DNA of 64,000 bases, taken from assembly GCA_017624835.1 (NCBI GenBank), contig JAGAMG010000044.1, positions 123,998-187,997 on the forward strand, written 5' to 3'. The translations under genes were made by a program, and so were the position numbers. The DNA is from Lachnospiraceae bacterium. Its GTDB lineage: Bacteria > Bacillota > Clostridia > Lachnospirales > Lachnospiraceae. Under the pieces are notes generated by a model. That model saw nothing but the letters and a program-made list of their open reading frames with translations. It did no database searches and was not told the DNA's origin. Shown piece by piece: positions 53,730 through 61,768 of the stretch. Within the stretch, counting starts at the first letter, position 1; each line of letters opens with the position of its first letter.

Positions 53730-54593
53730 ATGATAAGTGAAAAAAATGAAACCAGTAAAGGATTTGGCATTAAGGCAAGAAGAGGTATTGCATATGTGGT
53801 GTTAATTTTTATAACCTTCCTGTGCTTGTTCTGGTTCTATATTTTATTTGTAAATGCTACCAGATCCCACTCTGAGATGACAAAAGGATTTACTCCTTTT
53901 CCCAGTACTAATTTTTTTGTAAACTGGAAGAATCTAATGGAAGGAACTCTTCCGGTATGGTCCGGTTTAATTAACAGCTTAATTGTTTCCTCGTTAAGCG
54001 CGGTATTATGTACCTACTTTTCAACCATGACCGCTTATGCTATTCATGCATATGACTTTAAGTTAAAGAAATTTATCTTTACCTTTATTTTGGCGGTAAT
54101 GACCATTCCTACGCAGGTAACGGCATTGGGTTTTGTGCAGTTGGTTTCTAATATGAAGCTGGAGGATAATTTTATTCCATTAGTAGTACCCAGCATTGCT
54201 GCACCGGTAACCTTCTTCTATATGAAGCAGTACATGGAAAGTACACTGCCCCTGTCCTTGATAGAAGCAGCGCGTATTGATGGCTCCGGTGAATTCCGTA
54301 CCTTTAATAGCATTGTCATACCTTTGATGAAGCCTGCTATTGCAGTACAGGCAATTTTTACCTTTGTAAGCAGCTGGAATAATTACTTTACTCCTGCATT
54401 GATTCTTCATAATGAAAAAATGAAGACTCTGCCTATTTTGATTGCACAGCTTCGTTCCGCAGACTTCCTGAAATTTGATATGGGTCAGGTGTATATTATG
54501 ATAGCCTTCTCCATCTTCCCGGTTATTTTGGTATATCTGTGTCTGTCTAAGTTTATTGTTCAGGGTGTTGCACTTGGTAGTGTGAAGGGATAG
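53730..54593 (+). CDS. ABC transporter permease (MalG type)
   Basis: The second channel subunit, 287 residues, six predicted spans, EAA motif EAARIDGSGEFRTFNSIVIP. It begins 14 bases after the first permease gene behind AGGAGGTGATGG. The terminal IVQGVALGSVKG is the standard MalG-like ending. A terminator follows. Confidence 0.93.
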   Translation: MISEKNETSKGFGIKARRGIAYVVLIFITFLCLFWFYILFVNATRSHSEMTKGFTPFPSTNFFVNWKNLMEGTLPVWSGLINSLIVSSLSAVLCTYFSTMTAYAIHAYDFKLKKFIFTFILAVMTIPTQVTALGFVQLVSNMKLEDNFIPLVVPSIAAPVTFFYMKQYMESTLPLSLIEAARIDGSGEFRTFNSIVIPLMKPAIAVQAIFTFVSSWNNYFTPALILHNEKMKTLPILIAQLRSADFLKFDMGQVYIMIAFSIFPVILVYLCLSKFIVQGVALGSVKG

Positions 54594-54628
54594 TTCTTAT
54601 TAAAATAATAGAGTAGCTAAATATATAA

Positions 54629-54662
54629 AAATCCTCCGGGTCTTTGGGCTTGGGGGATTTTT
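54629..54662 (+). terminator. Terminator after the importer genes
   Basis: AAATCCTCC (54629-54637) pairs with GGGGGATTT (54652-54660) and is followed by TT. Confidence 0.75.
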
Positions 54663-54796
54663 GCACGATAAGAATGATTAAAATGCACTTTTGGGGAGTA
54701 GTAATTATTCTATAAATTTTTTATACTGATTCTATCAGTGGAAGATAAGCGTGCTGATAGCAAAAATATAAAATAGATATTCAGGAGGAGAAGAGT

Positions 54797-55123
54797 ATGA
54801 TTATTACAACAACACAAGCTGTAGAAGGACATGAAATCGTAGATTATAAAGGTATTGTATTTGGAGAGGTAATTTCCGGCGTAAATGTAGTAAGGGATTT
54901 TGCGGCAGGGTTATCTAATTTCTTTGGTGGACGAAGCGGAGCCTATGAGGAAGAGTTGATGAATGCCAGAAATCAGGCGCTGCGTGAAATGGAGCAGAGA
55001 GCAGCAGGTATGGGTGCTAATGCAGTGGTGGGCGTTGACATTGATTATGAAGTGCTGGGGGCGGATAATGGAATGCTGATGGTTACTGCCAGCGGTACAG
55101 CAGTGGTAGTCAACCGAAAATAG
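54797..55123 (+). CDS. YbjQ/UPF0145 family protein
   Basis: A 108-residue cytoplasmic protein of the YbjQ (UPF0145) family, a pentameric fold of unknown role sometimes described as heavy-metal-binding. The family blocks [17 protein letters not shown]-like ([14 protein letters not shown]), [12 protein letters not shown] and [25 protein letters not shown] are present. It has its own GGAGGAG ribosome site and stands alone. A serine tRNA gene on the opposite strand follows by 7 bases. Confidence 0.88.
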   Translation: MIITTTQAVEGHEIVDYKGIVFGEVISGVNVVRDFAAGLSNFFGGRSGAYEEELMNARNQALREMEQRAAGMGANAVVGVDIDYEVLGADNGMLMVTASGTAVVVNRK

Positions 55124-55129
55124 AAATAA

Positions 55130-55214
55130 CGGAGAGCATGGGATTCGAACCCACGGTGCCTTTCGGCACACGGCTTTTCGAGAGCCGCACCTTAAACCAC
55201 TCGGACAACTCTCC
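55130..55214 (-). tRNA. tRNA-Ser (CGA)
   Basis: Class II tRNA with a seven-pair acceptor stem GGAGAGT/GCTCTCC, T arm GTGGG/TTCGAAT/CCCAT-like, a long variable arm GTGTGCCGAAAGGCACC, and an anticodon stem CGGCT/AGCCG with loop CTCGAAA. The anticodon is CGA, reading UCG. The discriminator base is G at 55130. The 3' CCA is not encoded, so it must be added by the CCA-adding enzyme. Confidence 0.96.
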
Positions 55215-55307
55215 GAATTATGACTTCTCTATTTTAGCTGAAATCCATGTTCTTTGCAATACTTTGTCTTGTAAAAAACTTTATTCCATTTTCTGATAGG
55301 AAAAAAG

Positions 55308-55336
55308 TTGTAGGAAAGGGCAAGATGGGGTAAAAT
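55308..55336 (+). promoter_or_regulatory. Promoter of the structured leader and pfkA
   Basis: TTGTAG (55308-55313) and TAAAAT (55331-55336) with a 17-base spacer. Transcription would start near 55343, right before the first stem of the leader. Confidence 0.65.
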
Positions 55337-55342
55337 GTTCAT

Positions 55343-55517
55343 GTAAGCAATGAGCAGTGCCAGACCGCGCATATGCAAAAAGACCGCTTGCGGGATTTGG
55401 GGCATATGTGAGGGCTGATTGGGCGAATGCCCATGAGCGAGGAAATCTGCAAGATTTTCGAGCTGCACTGCAGAGTAGGAAATTGGACAGGTCCCAGGGA
55501 CCGGAACGGAGGAATAC
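55343..55517 (+). ncRNA. Candidate structured RNA leader upstream of pfkA
   Basis: About 175 bases, clearly richer in G/C than nearby gaps and packed with hairpins. GCAGTGC (55354-55360) pairs with GCACTGC (55465-55471), enclosing three stems: CGCATATGC/GCATATGTG (55368-55376, 55402-55410) with CCGC/GCGG inside (55384-55393), GGGC/GCCC around GAAT (55421-55432), and GAAATCT/AGATTTTC (55442-55459). A further hairpin GGTCC-CAG-GGACC (55490-55502) sits next to the ribosome site GGAGG. This looks like a riboswitch-like leader or stable RNA. I do not recognise the family; SRP RNA, tmRNA, RNase P and T-box signatures are not seen. Confidence 0.6.
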
Positions 55518-56594
55518 ATGAAGAGAATCGGTATGTTAACCAGTGGTGGAGATTGTCAGGCATTAAATGCGGCAATGAGAGGCGTGGTAAAGACTGTTCT
55601 TGCAAATAGCAAGGAAAATGTTGAGATTTACGGTTTTTTAGATGGTTATAAGGGACTTATTTATGGAAAGTTCCAGATGCTTACCGGCAGGGATTTTTCC
55701 GGTATACTGACCAAGGGCGGTACTATATTGGGAACCTCCCGCACTCCCTTTAAGACCATTCAGGATCCCGATGAAAACGGCTTAAATAAGGTTGAGGCAA
55801 TGAAACAGACCTATTATAAGCTGCAGTTGGATTGTCTTGTAATTCTGGGAGGTAACGGGACTCACAAGACTGCAAATTTATTGCGCGAAGAAGGCTTGAA
55901 CGTAGTTACCCTTCCTAAGACCATTGATAATGATTTGTGGGGAACAGATATGACCTTTGGTTTCCAGAGTGCGGTAAATATTGCTACAGAGGCTATTGAC
56001 TGCATCCATACCACAGCAGCTTCCCACGGAAGAGTTTTTATTGTTGAGGTTATGGGACATAAGGTTGGCTGGCTGACCCTGAATGCAGGTATGGCAAGTG
56101 GTGCGGATATTATTTTAATCCCCGAGATTCCTTATGATATAGATAAAGTAATTGATAAAATTGAAGAGCGTGACAGAACAGGTAGTCGCTTTACCATTAT
56201 TGCAGTGGCAGAGGGCGCTATTTCTAAGAAGGATGCTAAGCTTTCCAAGAAGGAATATAAAGAAAAATTAAAGAAGCGTACCCATCCTTCTGTATCCTAT
56301 GAAATTGCAGCCCAAATTCAGGAGAAGACCGGCAGAGAGGTTCGTGTAACTGTACCCGGACATATGCAGCGTGGTGGAAGTCCCTGTCCTTACGACCGTG
56401 TATTTGCCAGCAGATTGGGCTCTGAGGCAGGCAAAATGATTCTGGACAACCAGTATGGATTTATGGTAGGCTACAAGAACCGTGAAATTGTTCGTGTTCC
56501 TTTGGAGGATGTGGCAGGCAAATTAAAGATGGTTGCGCCCGATGCCTCCATTGTGCAGGAAGCGAAGCTGTTAGGCATTAGTTTTGGTGACTAA
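55518..56594 (+). CDS. pfkA: 6-phosphofructokinase
   Basis: Phosphofructokinase of 358 residues, committing fructose 6-phosphate to glycolysis. Substrate blocks include TSGGDCQALNAAMRG (9-22), PKTIDNDLWGTDMTFG with catalytic Asp (133-148), MGHKVGWL and GHMQRGGSPCPYDR. The donor-determining positions are a Gly in GGNGT (residue 114) and Lys134 in PKTIDND. In the group with PKTIDND, Gly at the first site goes with ATP use, whereas Asp there marks pyrophosphate enzymes, so ATP is the likely donor. A ribosome site GGAGG lies next to a leader hairpin. Confidence 0.93.
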   Translation: MKRIGMLTSGGDCQALNAAMRGVVKTVLANSKENVEIYGFLDGYKGLIYGKFQMLTGRDFSGILTKGGTILGTSRTPFKTIQDPDENGLNKVEAMKQTYYKLQLDCLVILGGNGTHKTANLLREEGLNVVTLPKTIDNDLWGTDMTFGFQSAVNIATEAIDCIHTTAASHGRVFIVEVMGHKVGWLTLNAGMASGADIILIPEIPYDIDKVIDKIEERDRTGSRFTIIAVAEGAISKKDAKLSKKEYKEKLKKRTHPSVSYEIAAQIQEKTGREVRVTVPGHMQRGGSPCPYDRVFASRLGSEAGKMILDNQYGFMVGYKNREIVRVPLEDVAGKLKMVAPDASIVQEAKLLGISFGD

Positions 56595-56640
56595 GAGCCA
56601 AGTTGAATTGTAACAATAAAAATAAAAGGAAGTATAAATT

Positions 56641-58209
56641 ATGTCATATACAGCGCTATACCGAAAGTTTCGCCCGGATTCCTTTGTGGATGTAAAAGGG
56701 CAGGATCATATTGTGACCACCCTGAAAAATCAGTTAAAGGCGAATCGAATCGGCCATGCGTATCTTTTTACCGGTACCAGAGGAACCGGTAAAACTACCG
56801 TAGCAAAGATTTTTGCAAAGACAGTAAACTGCGAGCACCCCACAGAGGAAGGTCCCTGTGGGGAGTGCCGTATTTGTAAGGCAATTGCTGCCGGAGCCAG
56901 CATGAATGTAATTGAGATTGATGCGGCTTCCAATAATGGTGTGGATAATATTCGTGAGATTGTGGAGGAGGTTTCCTACTCCCCGGCGGAAGGGAAATAT
57001 AAGGTTTACATCATAGACGAGGTGCATATGCTTTCCATAGGTGCCTTTAATGCTCTCTTAAAGACCTTGGAAGAGCCACCCTCTTATGTGATTTTTATTC
57101 TGGCAACTACTGAAGTGCATAAGCTTCCTATTACCATTTTATCCAGATGCCAAAGATATGATTTTAAGAGAATTTCCATAGATACTATTACCAACCGCAT
57201 GAAGGAGCTGATTACAGCAGAAAGTGTTCAGGTAGAGGAAAAGGCTCTCCGCTATATCGCCAAAACAGCGGATGGTTCCATGCGTGATGCCTTAAGTCTC
57301 TTGGACCAATGCATTGCTTTTCATTTGGGAAAGGAGCTTACCTATGATAAGGTGCTGGATGTGCTGGGAGCTGTGGACACGGAGGTGTTCAGCCGTCTTT
57401 TGCGCAGTGTCTTGGATAGAAATGTGTTGGGATGTATTGAATTATTGGAAGAGATTGTAATGCAGGGAAGGGAATTGACTCAGTTTGTCACAGACTTTAC
57501 CTGGTATTTGCGCAATCTCTTATTGGTGCAGTCTTCCGATAATCTGGAGGATGTAATTGACATGTCCTCGGATAACCTTGCCCGTTTAAAGGAAGAGTCC
57601 GGGATGGTAGACATGGACAGAATCATCCGCTATATCAGGATTTTTTCTGAGCTTGCAGGGCAGATACGTTATGCCACCCAGAAACGAATACTGGTAGAAA
57701 TTGCTTTGATAAAATTGTGTAAGCCGGAAATGGAAACCAATCAAGAGGCAATTTTAGACCGTATCCGTCAGGTAGAAGAAAATATTGAAAATGGCGTGGT
57801 AGTAGCGGCAGGAGATGTGACAGTGGTGTCAGGTGAAAACCAAGCAGGTGCTGTGCACAAACCGAAACCGGAACTGCCCAAGGCAATTCCTGAAGATGTG
57901 CAGGAGATTGTAAGGAAATGGCCATCCATTGTGGGAAATGCTGAAAATCCCATGAAAATGTATTTAAAATCAGCAAAGCTCAGTCTGGGTGGGGATAATC
58001 GTTTAATGGTAGTTTTGGAGGATGGTATTCATTCTGATTATTTCAATCAGCATCCTCAGAATAAGGAGCAATTGGAGCTTTTGTTATCTGATTTTTCCGG
58101 TAAACAGATTGAGGTAAATATTCAGACAGTGAAAAATCAAAGAGAATTTGAAGATTCCTATGTAGACCTTGCGCAGGTGATTCATATGGATATTGAGGAA
58201 GAGGATTAG
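56641..58209 (+). CDS. dnaX: DNA polymerase III subunit gamma/tau
   Basis: Clamp-loader ATPase of 522 residues. Walker A is GTRGTGKTT, followed by the four-cysteine zinc module in CEHPTEEGPCGECRIC, the DExH-type Walker B box IIDEVHML, and sensor motifs. AAA+ domains are followed by a shorter tau region (about 370-522). It starts 46 bases after pfkA and is followed by ebfC and recR, the standard order. No obvious frameshift signal for a separate gamma form was seen. Confidence 0.95.
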   Translation: MSYTALYRKFRPDSFVDVKGQDHIVTTLKNQLKANRIGHAYLFTGTRGTGKTTVAKIFAKTVNCEHPTEEGPCGECRICKAIAAGASMNVIEIDAASNNGVDNIREIVEEVSYSPAEGKYKVYIIDEVHMLSIGAFNALLKTLEEPPSYVIFILATTEVHKLPITILSRCQRYDFKRISIDTITNRMKELITAESVQVEEKALRYIAKTADGSMRDALSLLDQCIAFHLGKELTYDKVLDVLGAVDTEVFSRLLRSVLDRNVLGCIELLEEIVMQGRELTQFVTDFTWYLRNLLLVQSSDNLEDVIDMSSDNLARLKEESGMVDMDRIIRYIRIFSELAGQIRYATQKRILVEIALIKLCKPEMETNQEAILDRIRQVEENIENGVVVAAGDVTVVSGENQAGAVHKPKPELPKAIPEDVQEIVRKWPSIVGNAENPMKMYLKSAKLSLGGDNRLMVVLEDGIHSDYFNQHPQNKEQLELLLSDFSGKQIEVNIQTVKNQREFEDSYVDLAQVIHMDIEEED

Positions 58210-58228
58210 AGGAAAGAAGAAATTATTC

Positions 58229-58257
58229 TTGCGGTGAAAATTCTTCTAAGGTATACT
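58229..58257 (+). promoter_or_regulatory. Promoter of ebfC-recR
   Basis: TTGCGG (58229-58234), 17-base spacer, TATACT (58252-58257), in the 113-base gap after dnaX. Confidence 0.7.
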
Positions 58258-58322
58258 ATTCGAGAAAGACATAGCAAGTATAGCTTTGTTACTAGATAGA
58301 ATGAAATTTGGAGGAAAAAATA

Positions 58323-58670
58323 ATGGCAAAACGTGGAGGTTTTCCCGGTGGGGCAATGCCCGGAAATATGAATAATCTGATGAAGCAGGCACAGAGAATG
58401 CAGCGTCAGATGGAGGAAGGACAGAAGGAGCTGGAAACCAAAGAGTTTACGGCAACAGCCGGTGGCGGTGCGGTAGAAGTAACAGTAAGCGGTAAGAAAG
58501 AAATTACTGCTATTAAATTGGATGAAGAAATCGTAGATCCTGAGGATGTTGAAACTCTGCAGGATGCTATTGTGGCTGCTGCAAATGAAGCACTTCGCAA
58601 GGCGGATGAGGCGAGTGCACAGCTGATGGGCAAAATGACCGGTGGACTCGGAGGAGGCTTTCCGTTCTAA
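58323..58670 (+). CDS. ebfC: YbaB/EbfC nucleoid-associated protein
   Basis: A 115-residue DNA-binding protein of the YbaB/EbfC family, which forms tweezer-like dimers on DNA and is linked with recombination. Family blocks are NNLMKQAQRMQRQMEEGQKEL, GGAVEVTVSGKKEITAIKLDEEIVDPED and AAANEALRKADE. The start at 58323 follows GGAGG; an in-frame TTG at 58308 is not used. Its stop overlaps the start of recR (TAATG). Confidence 0.95.
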   Translation: MAKRGGFPGGAMPGNMNNLMKQAQRMQRQMEEGQKELETKEFTATAGGGAVEVTVSGKKEITAIKLDEEIVDPEDVETLQDAIVAAANEALRKADEASAQLMGKMTGGLGGGFPF

Positions 58671-59266
58671 TGGAATTATATAGCGGACATATTAATAAGT
58701 TAATAGAAGAATTGGCGGCTTTGCCGGGAATTGGAAGTAAGTCCGCACAGCGTTTGGCATTTCATTTGATAAATATGCCCCAGGATAAGGTGAATCGTCT
58801 GGCAAATGTAATGATGGAGGCTAAGGCGAATATCCGGTACTGTAAGGAGTGTTATACTCTGACGGACAAGGATACCTGTCCGGTATGTGCCAATGAAAGA
58901 CGAAATCATAAGCTTATTATGGTAGTGGAAAACACCCGTGATTTGGCGGCTTATGAAAAAACCAATAAGTACGAAGGGGTTTATCATGTACTGCACGGTG
59001 CTATTTCGCCCATGATTGGTATCGGTCCGGGAGATATTAAGCTGAAAGAGCTGATGGAGCGCTTACAGGGGGATGTGGATGAGGTTATTATTGCAACCAA
59101 TTCCAGTCTGGAAGGAGAAACCACAGCCATGTATATCAGTAAGCTTATTAAACCTACGGGAATCAAGGTAACCAGAATTGCCAGTGGTGTTCCGGTAGGC
59201 GGCGATTTGGAATATATCGATGAGGTTACCCTGCTGAGGGCTTTGGAAGGGCGCGTGGAGATGTAG
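58670..59266 (+). CDS. recR: Recombination protein RecR
   Basis: A 198-residue member of the RecFOR repair pathway. It has the N-terminal helix-hairpin-helix (LPGIGSKSAQRLAF), the zinc finger CKECYTLTDKDTCPVC, and a Toprim domain (MVVENTRDLAAYE, ATNSSLEGETTAMYI), ending GVPVGGDLEYIDEVTLLRALEGR. Translationally coupled to ebfC. Confidence 0.97.
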   Translation: MELYSGHINKLIEELAALPGIGSKSAQRLAFHLINMPQDKVNRLANVMMEAKANIRYCKECYTLTDKDTCPVCANERRNHKLIMVVENTRDLAAYEKTNKYEGVYHVLHGAISPMIGIGPGDIKLKELMERLQGDVDEVIIATNSSLEGETTAMYISKLIKPTGIKVTRIASGVPVGGDLEYIDEVTLLRALEGRVEM

Positions 59267-59303
59267 TTTTCTTTATTTTATGCAAAAGAAAGGGATAATG
59301 GCG

Positions 59304-60350
59304 ATGGCAGTTGAAAAGAGTATCTTTGGAAAAAGTCCCGAAGGACAGGAAGTTTATTTGTATACCATAACCAATCAGAAGGGAATGAAGGCAGCAGTGA
59401 CCAATTTGGGAGCTGCATTGGTAAGCCTGTTGGTTCCTGATAAAGACGGAAATATTGCGGATGTGGTGCTTGGCTTTGAGAATGCAGAGGATTATTACAA
59501 AAATCCCAGCTTTTTTGGTGTGGTAATTGGTCCCAGTGCAAACCGTATCGGGGATGCTTCCTTTACAATTGATGGAGCAACCTATCAGTTGGATGTAAAT
59601 GACAATACCAATAATTTACATAGTCATAAGGAATTGGGGTATCACAAACAATTATGGGATGCTGTTGCAGGTGAGAATGAGGTAACATTTACTTTGGAAG
59701 ATGCAGATGGCAGTATGGGATTCCCGGGCAATAAGAAGCTGACTGTTACCTATTCCTTGGATGAGAATAATGCATTATCCCTGCATTATCATGGAAGCAG
59801 TGATAAGAAAACCATATTGAATCTTACCAATCATACCTATTTTAATCTGGATGGACATAATAGCGGCAATATTGAGAATCATGAACTGCAGCTTATGGCT
59901 TTTAGCTATACTCCGGTGGTAGCCGGTGCAATTCCTACCGGTGAATTAGCAGAGGTAAAGAATACTCCGATGGACTTTACAGAGTCCAAAAGGGTTGGTT
60001 TGGAAATCAATGCAGATTTTGAGCAACTGGAATTAACCGGTGGATATGACCACAATTGGGTGATTGATGGATGGAATGGCGAGCTGAAGCATTTTGCAAC
60101 GGTAAAGGCACCGGAAAGCGGACGTGTAATGAAAGCTTACACTACCTTGCCCGGAGTACAGTTTTACGCAGGAAACTTTATTGACCCTCAGGAAGGAAAA
60201 GCCGGCGTAATTTATGAAAAGAGACATGGGCTGTGTCTGGAAACACAGTATTTCCCGGATACCATACATCATGACAATTTCCCTACCTGCATATTTGGCG
60301 GAAGTTCTGATTCTGAGTATGATTCTGTAACGGTATATCGGTTTGAATAG
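59304..60350 (+). CDS. galM: Aldose 1-epimerase
   Basis: Galactose mutarotase of 348 residues that interconverts alpha and beta sugar anomers. The acid/base His blocks NNLHSHKELGYHKQLWD and LTNHTYFNLDGH, the GFVVIGPSANRIGD-like block and the C-terminal Glu in GLCLETQYFPD are visible. Three in-frame start codons are close together; the ATG at 59304 has the best spacing to AAAGGG. Inference: it serves beta-glucan or galactose sugars released by neighbouring pathways. Confidence 0.9.
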   Translation: MAVEKSIFGKSPEGQEVYLYTITNQKGMKAAVTNLGAALVSLLVPDKDGNIADVVLGFENAEDYYKNPSFFGVVIGPSANRIGDASFTIDGATYQLDVNDNTNNLHSHKELGYHKQLWDAVAGENEVTFTLEDADGSMGFPGNKKLTVTYSLDENNALSLHYHGSSDKKTILNLTNHTYFNLDGHNSGNIENHELQLMAFSYTPVVAGAIPTGELAEVKNTPMDFTESKRVGLEINADFEQLELTGGYDHNWVIDGWNGELKHFATVKAPESGRVMKAYTTLPGVQFYAGNFIDPQEGKAGVIYEKRHGLCLETQYFPDTIHHDNFPTCIFGGSSDSEYDSVTVYRFE

Positions 60351-60414
60351 ACCGGTGCCCATTGCAAATAATGTCGAACATTTCTAATTTCGACACGACA
60401 AAGAATACTAAAAT

Positions 60415-60459
60415 ACCTCGCGTACCGATGCTATGATTGAGAAAAACGGTACGGGAGGT
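60415..60459 (+). terminator. Terminator-like hairpin whose 3' arm contains the next gene's ribosome site
   Basis: ACCTCGCGTACCG (60415-60427) pairs with CGGTACGGGAGGT (60447-60459), one mismatch, followed by GTTTTT. It would end galM transcription. The 3' arm holds GGGAGGT, the ribosome site of the LysM gene starting at 60468. A smaller hairpin TGTCGAA/TTCGACA (60372-60378, 60389-60395) precedes it. Confidence 0.8.
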
Positions 60460-60467
60460 GTTTTTAT

Positions 60468-61706
60468 ATGGAATTACCAAAAAATATTACACAAATCGGA
60501 GAAGCAAACCGCAACTGCAAGGTTTATGTGGAGGATTATGTAGTTTCCTATATAAAGCAGATAAACCAAGTGGCTTGTAATAAGGAAATGGCTGTGGCAT
60601 TATATGGAACACGAAAGACAGAAAATAATGTAACCTACATTTTCCTTTATGGAGCGGCTAAGCTGGATTTCCTGCAAAGAGAGACTAGGCATCTTTCACA
60701 GGCGCAGCAGCAGGAGATTGAAAAACTGCGCAGAAAGCATTTTGCGGACTATGAGTTTCAAGGCTATCGTCTTTTGAATGGGGAAATGGTGGAAGGCTTT
60801 CATATTTGTGAGCAGGATATTTGCAGATACATACCGGGATATGCACAGTTTTACGAAAAAAATGATTGTATGTTAGCTTATATGTTGGAAGCAAGACCTG
60901 TAGAAGCAGCACCGGAGACGGTAAATCAGGAAAAATATGATATGGTCAGAAAAAGACAGGAGGAGCGTCGGGAAGATTATAGAAGCGGGGAAACGTCACA
61001 AAGAAAGTTGGAGAGAGAATACGGAAGAACGGAGGAGACGGTAACAAGTCCGCAAATGACGTCGCGTAGTATGAAGAGGATGAGAGTATCCACCGTTGCC
61101 ATATTTGGTCTTTTATGTTTGGCTGGTTTTGCAATGCTTATGGAAGACCAAGGAACGGAAGGAATACAGGTGGCTGCCAGGCAAGCCATGTCGGAACTGA
61201 CGGAACAGAAATTGCCGGATATGGAAGCTGCCTCCAAAATGGAGGAAGAGGTAAGCACCTTGATTGCAGAGGACAAGCTAACAGAGGCGGTACTTGCGGA
61301 AAATGTAGAGGTGGCAGCACCTATAGTGACGTCGGCGCCCGCTGCAACGCCCGAGCCCGCTGCACCCTCCGAGCCCGCTGCAACACCGGAGCCTGTTACA
61401 ACCCCTGAGTCCACTGCAACGCAGACGCCTGTTACACCCCCTGAACTCACTGCGACACCGGCGCCCGTTGTAACCCCCGAGCCCACTGCAACGCCGGCAC
61501 CTGTCACATCTTCTGAACCTGCTGTGGCATCGGAGGTAAACACAGTAGTGCCCACAGCTTCTTATATTATACAGAAGGGGGATACTCTAATTGATATTTG
61601 TATCAGACAGTATGGAAGTGACAAAAAAGTGAAAGAGGTTTGCAATCTGAATGGAATTGATGATGCAGATGATATTAGGGTGGGACAAAAAATTTTATTA
61701 CCATAA
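60468..61706 (+). CDS. Membrane-anchored LysM protein
   Basis: A 412-residue protein. The N-terminal 200 residues are cytoplasmic and unrecognised, followed by a single span (about 208-224, STVAIFGLLCLAGFAML), a long Pro/Ala/Thr/Glu linker (about 285-355) and one C-terminal LysM domain (YIIQKGDTLIDICIRQYGS...IRVGQKILLP) that binds peptidoglycan. The orientation (cytoplasmic N-terminus, LysM outside) follows from the positive residues before the span. The translation start lies just after a hairpin that covers the ribosome site. Role unknown. Confidence 0.8.
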   Translation: MELPKNITQIGEANRNCKVYVEDYVVSYIKQINQVACNKEMAVALYGTRKTENNVTYIFLYGAAKLDFLQRETRHLSQAQQQEIEKLRRKHFADYEFQGYRLLNGEMVEGFHICEQDICRYIPGYAQFYEKNDCMLAYMLEARPVEAAPETVNQEKYDMVRKRQEERREDYRSGETSQRKLEREYGRTEETVTSPQMTSRSMKRMRVSTVAIFGLLCLAGFAMLMEDQGTEGIQVAARQAMSELTEQKLPDMEAASKMEEEVSTLIAEDKLTEAVLAENVEVAAPIVTSAPAATPEPAAPSEPAATPEPVTTPESTATQTPVTPPELTATPAPVVTPEPTATPAPVTSSEPAVASEVNTVVPTASYIIQKGDTLIDICIRQYGSDKKVKEVCNLNGIDDADDIRVGQKILLP

Positions 61707-61768
61707 TATATATAGAGTGTGGTATACTTATTTCATGTATATTTTATAGGTAACATAAGAGGTATTAC

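Noticed and set aside
55343-55517. SRP RNA, tmRNA or RNase P identity for the leader
   Set aside because: Expected fixed motifs (for example the GGAAGGAAGCA apical loop of SRP RNA, or tmRNA and RNase P core blocks) were not seen. A covariance search is still needed.
55339-55609. Short reading frames on both strands over the pfkA leader
   Set aside because: They have no family resemblance, run into the pfkA frame or the opposite strand, and the region is better explained as a structured RNA.
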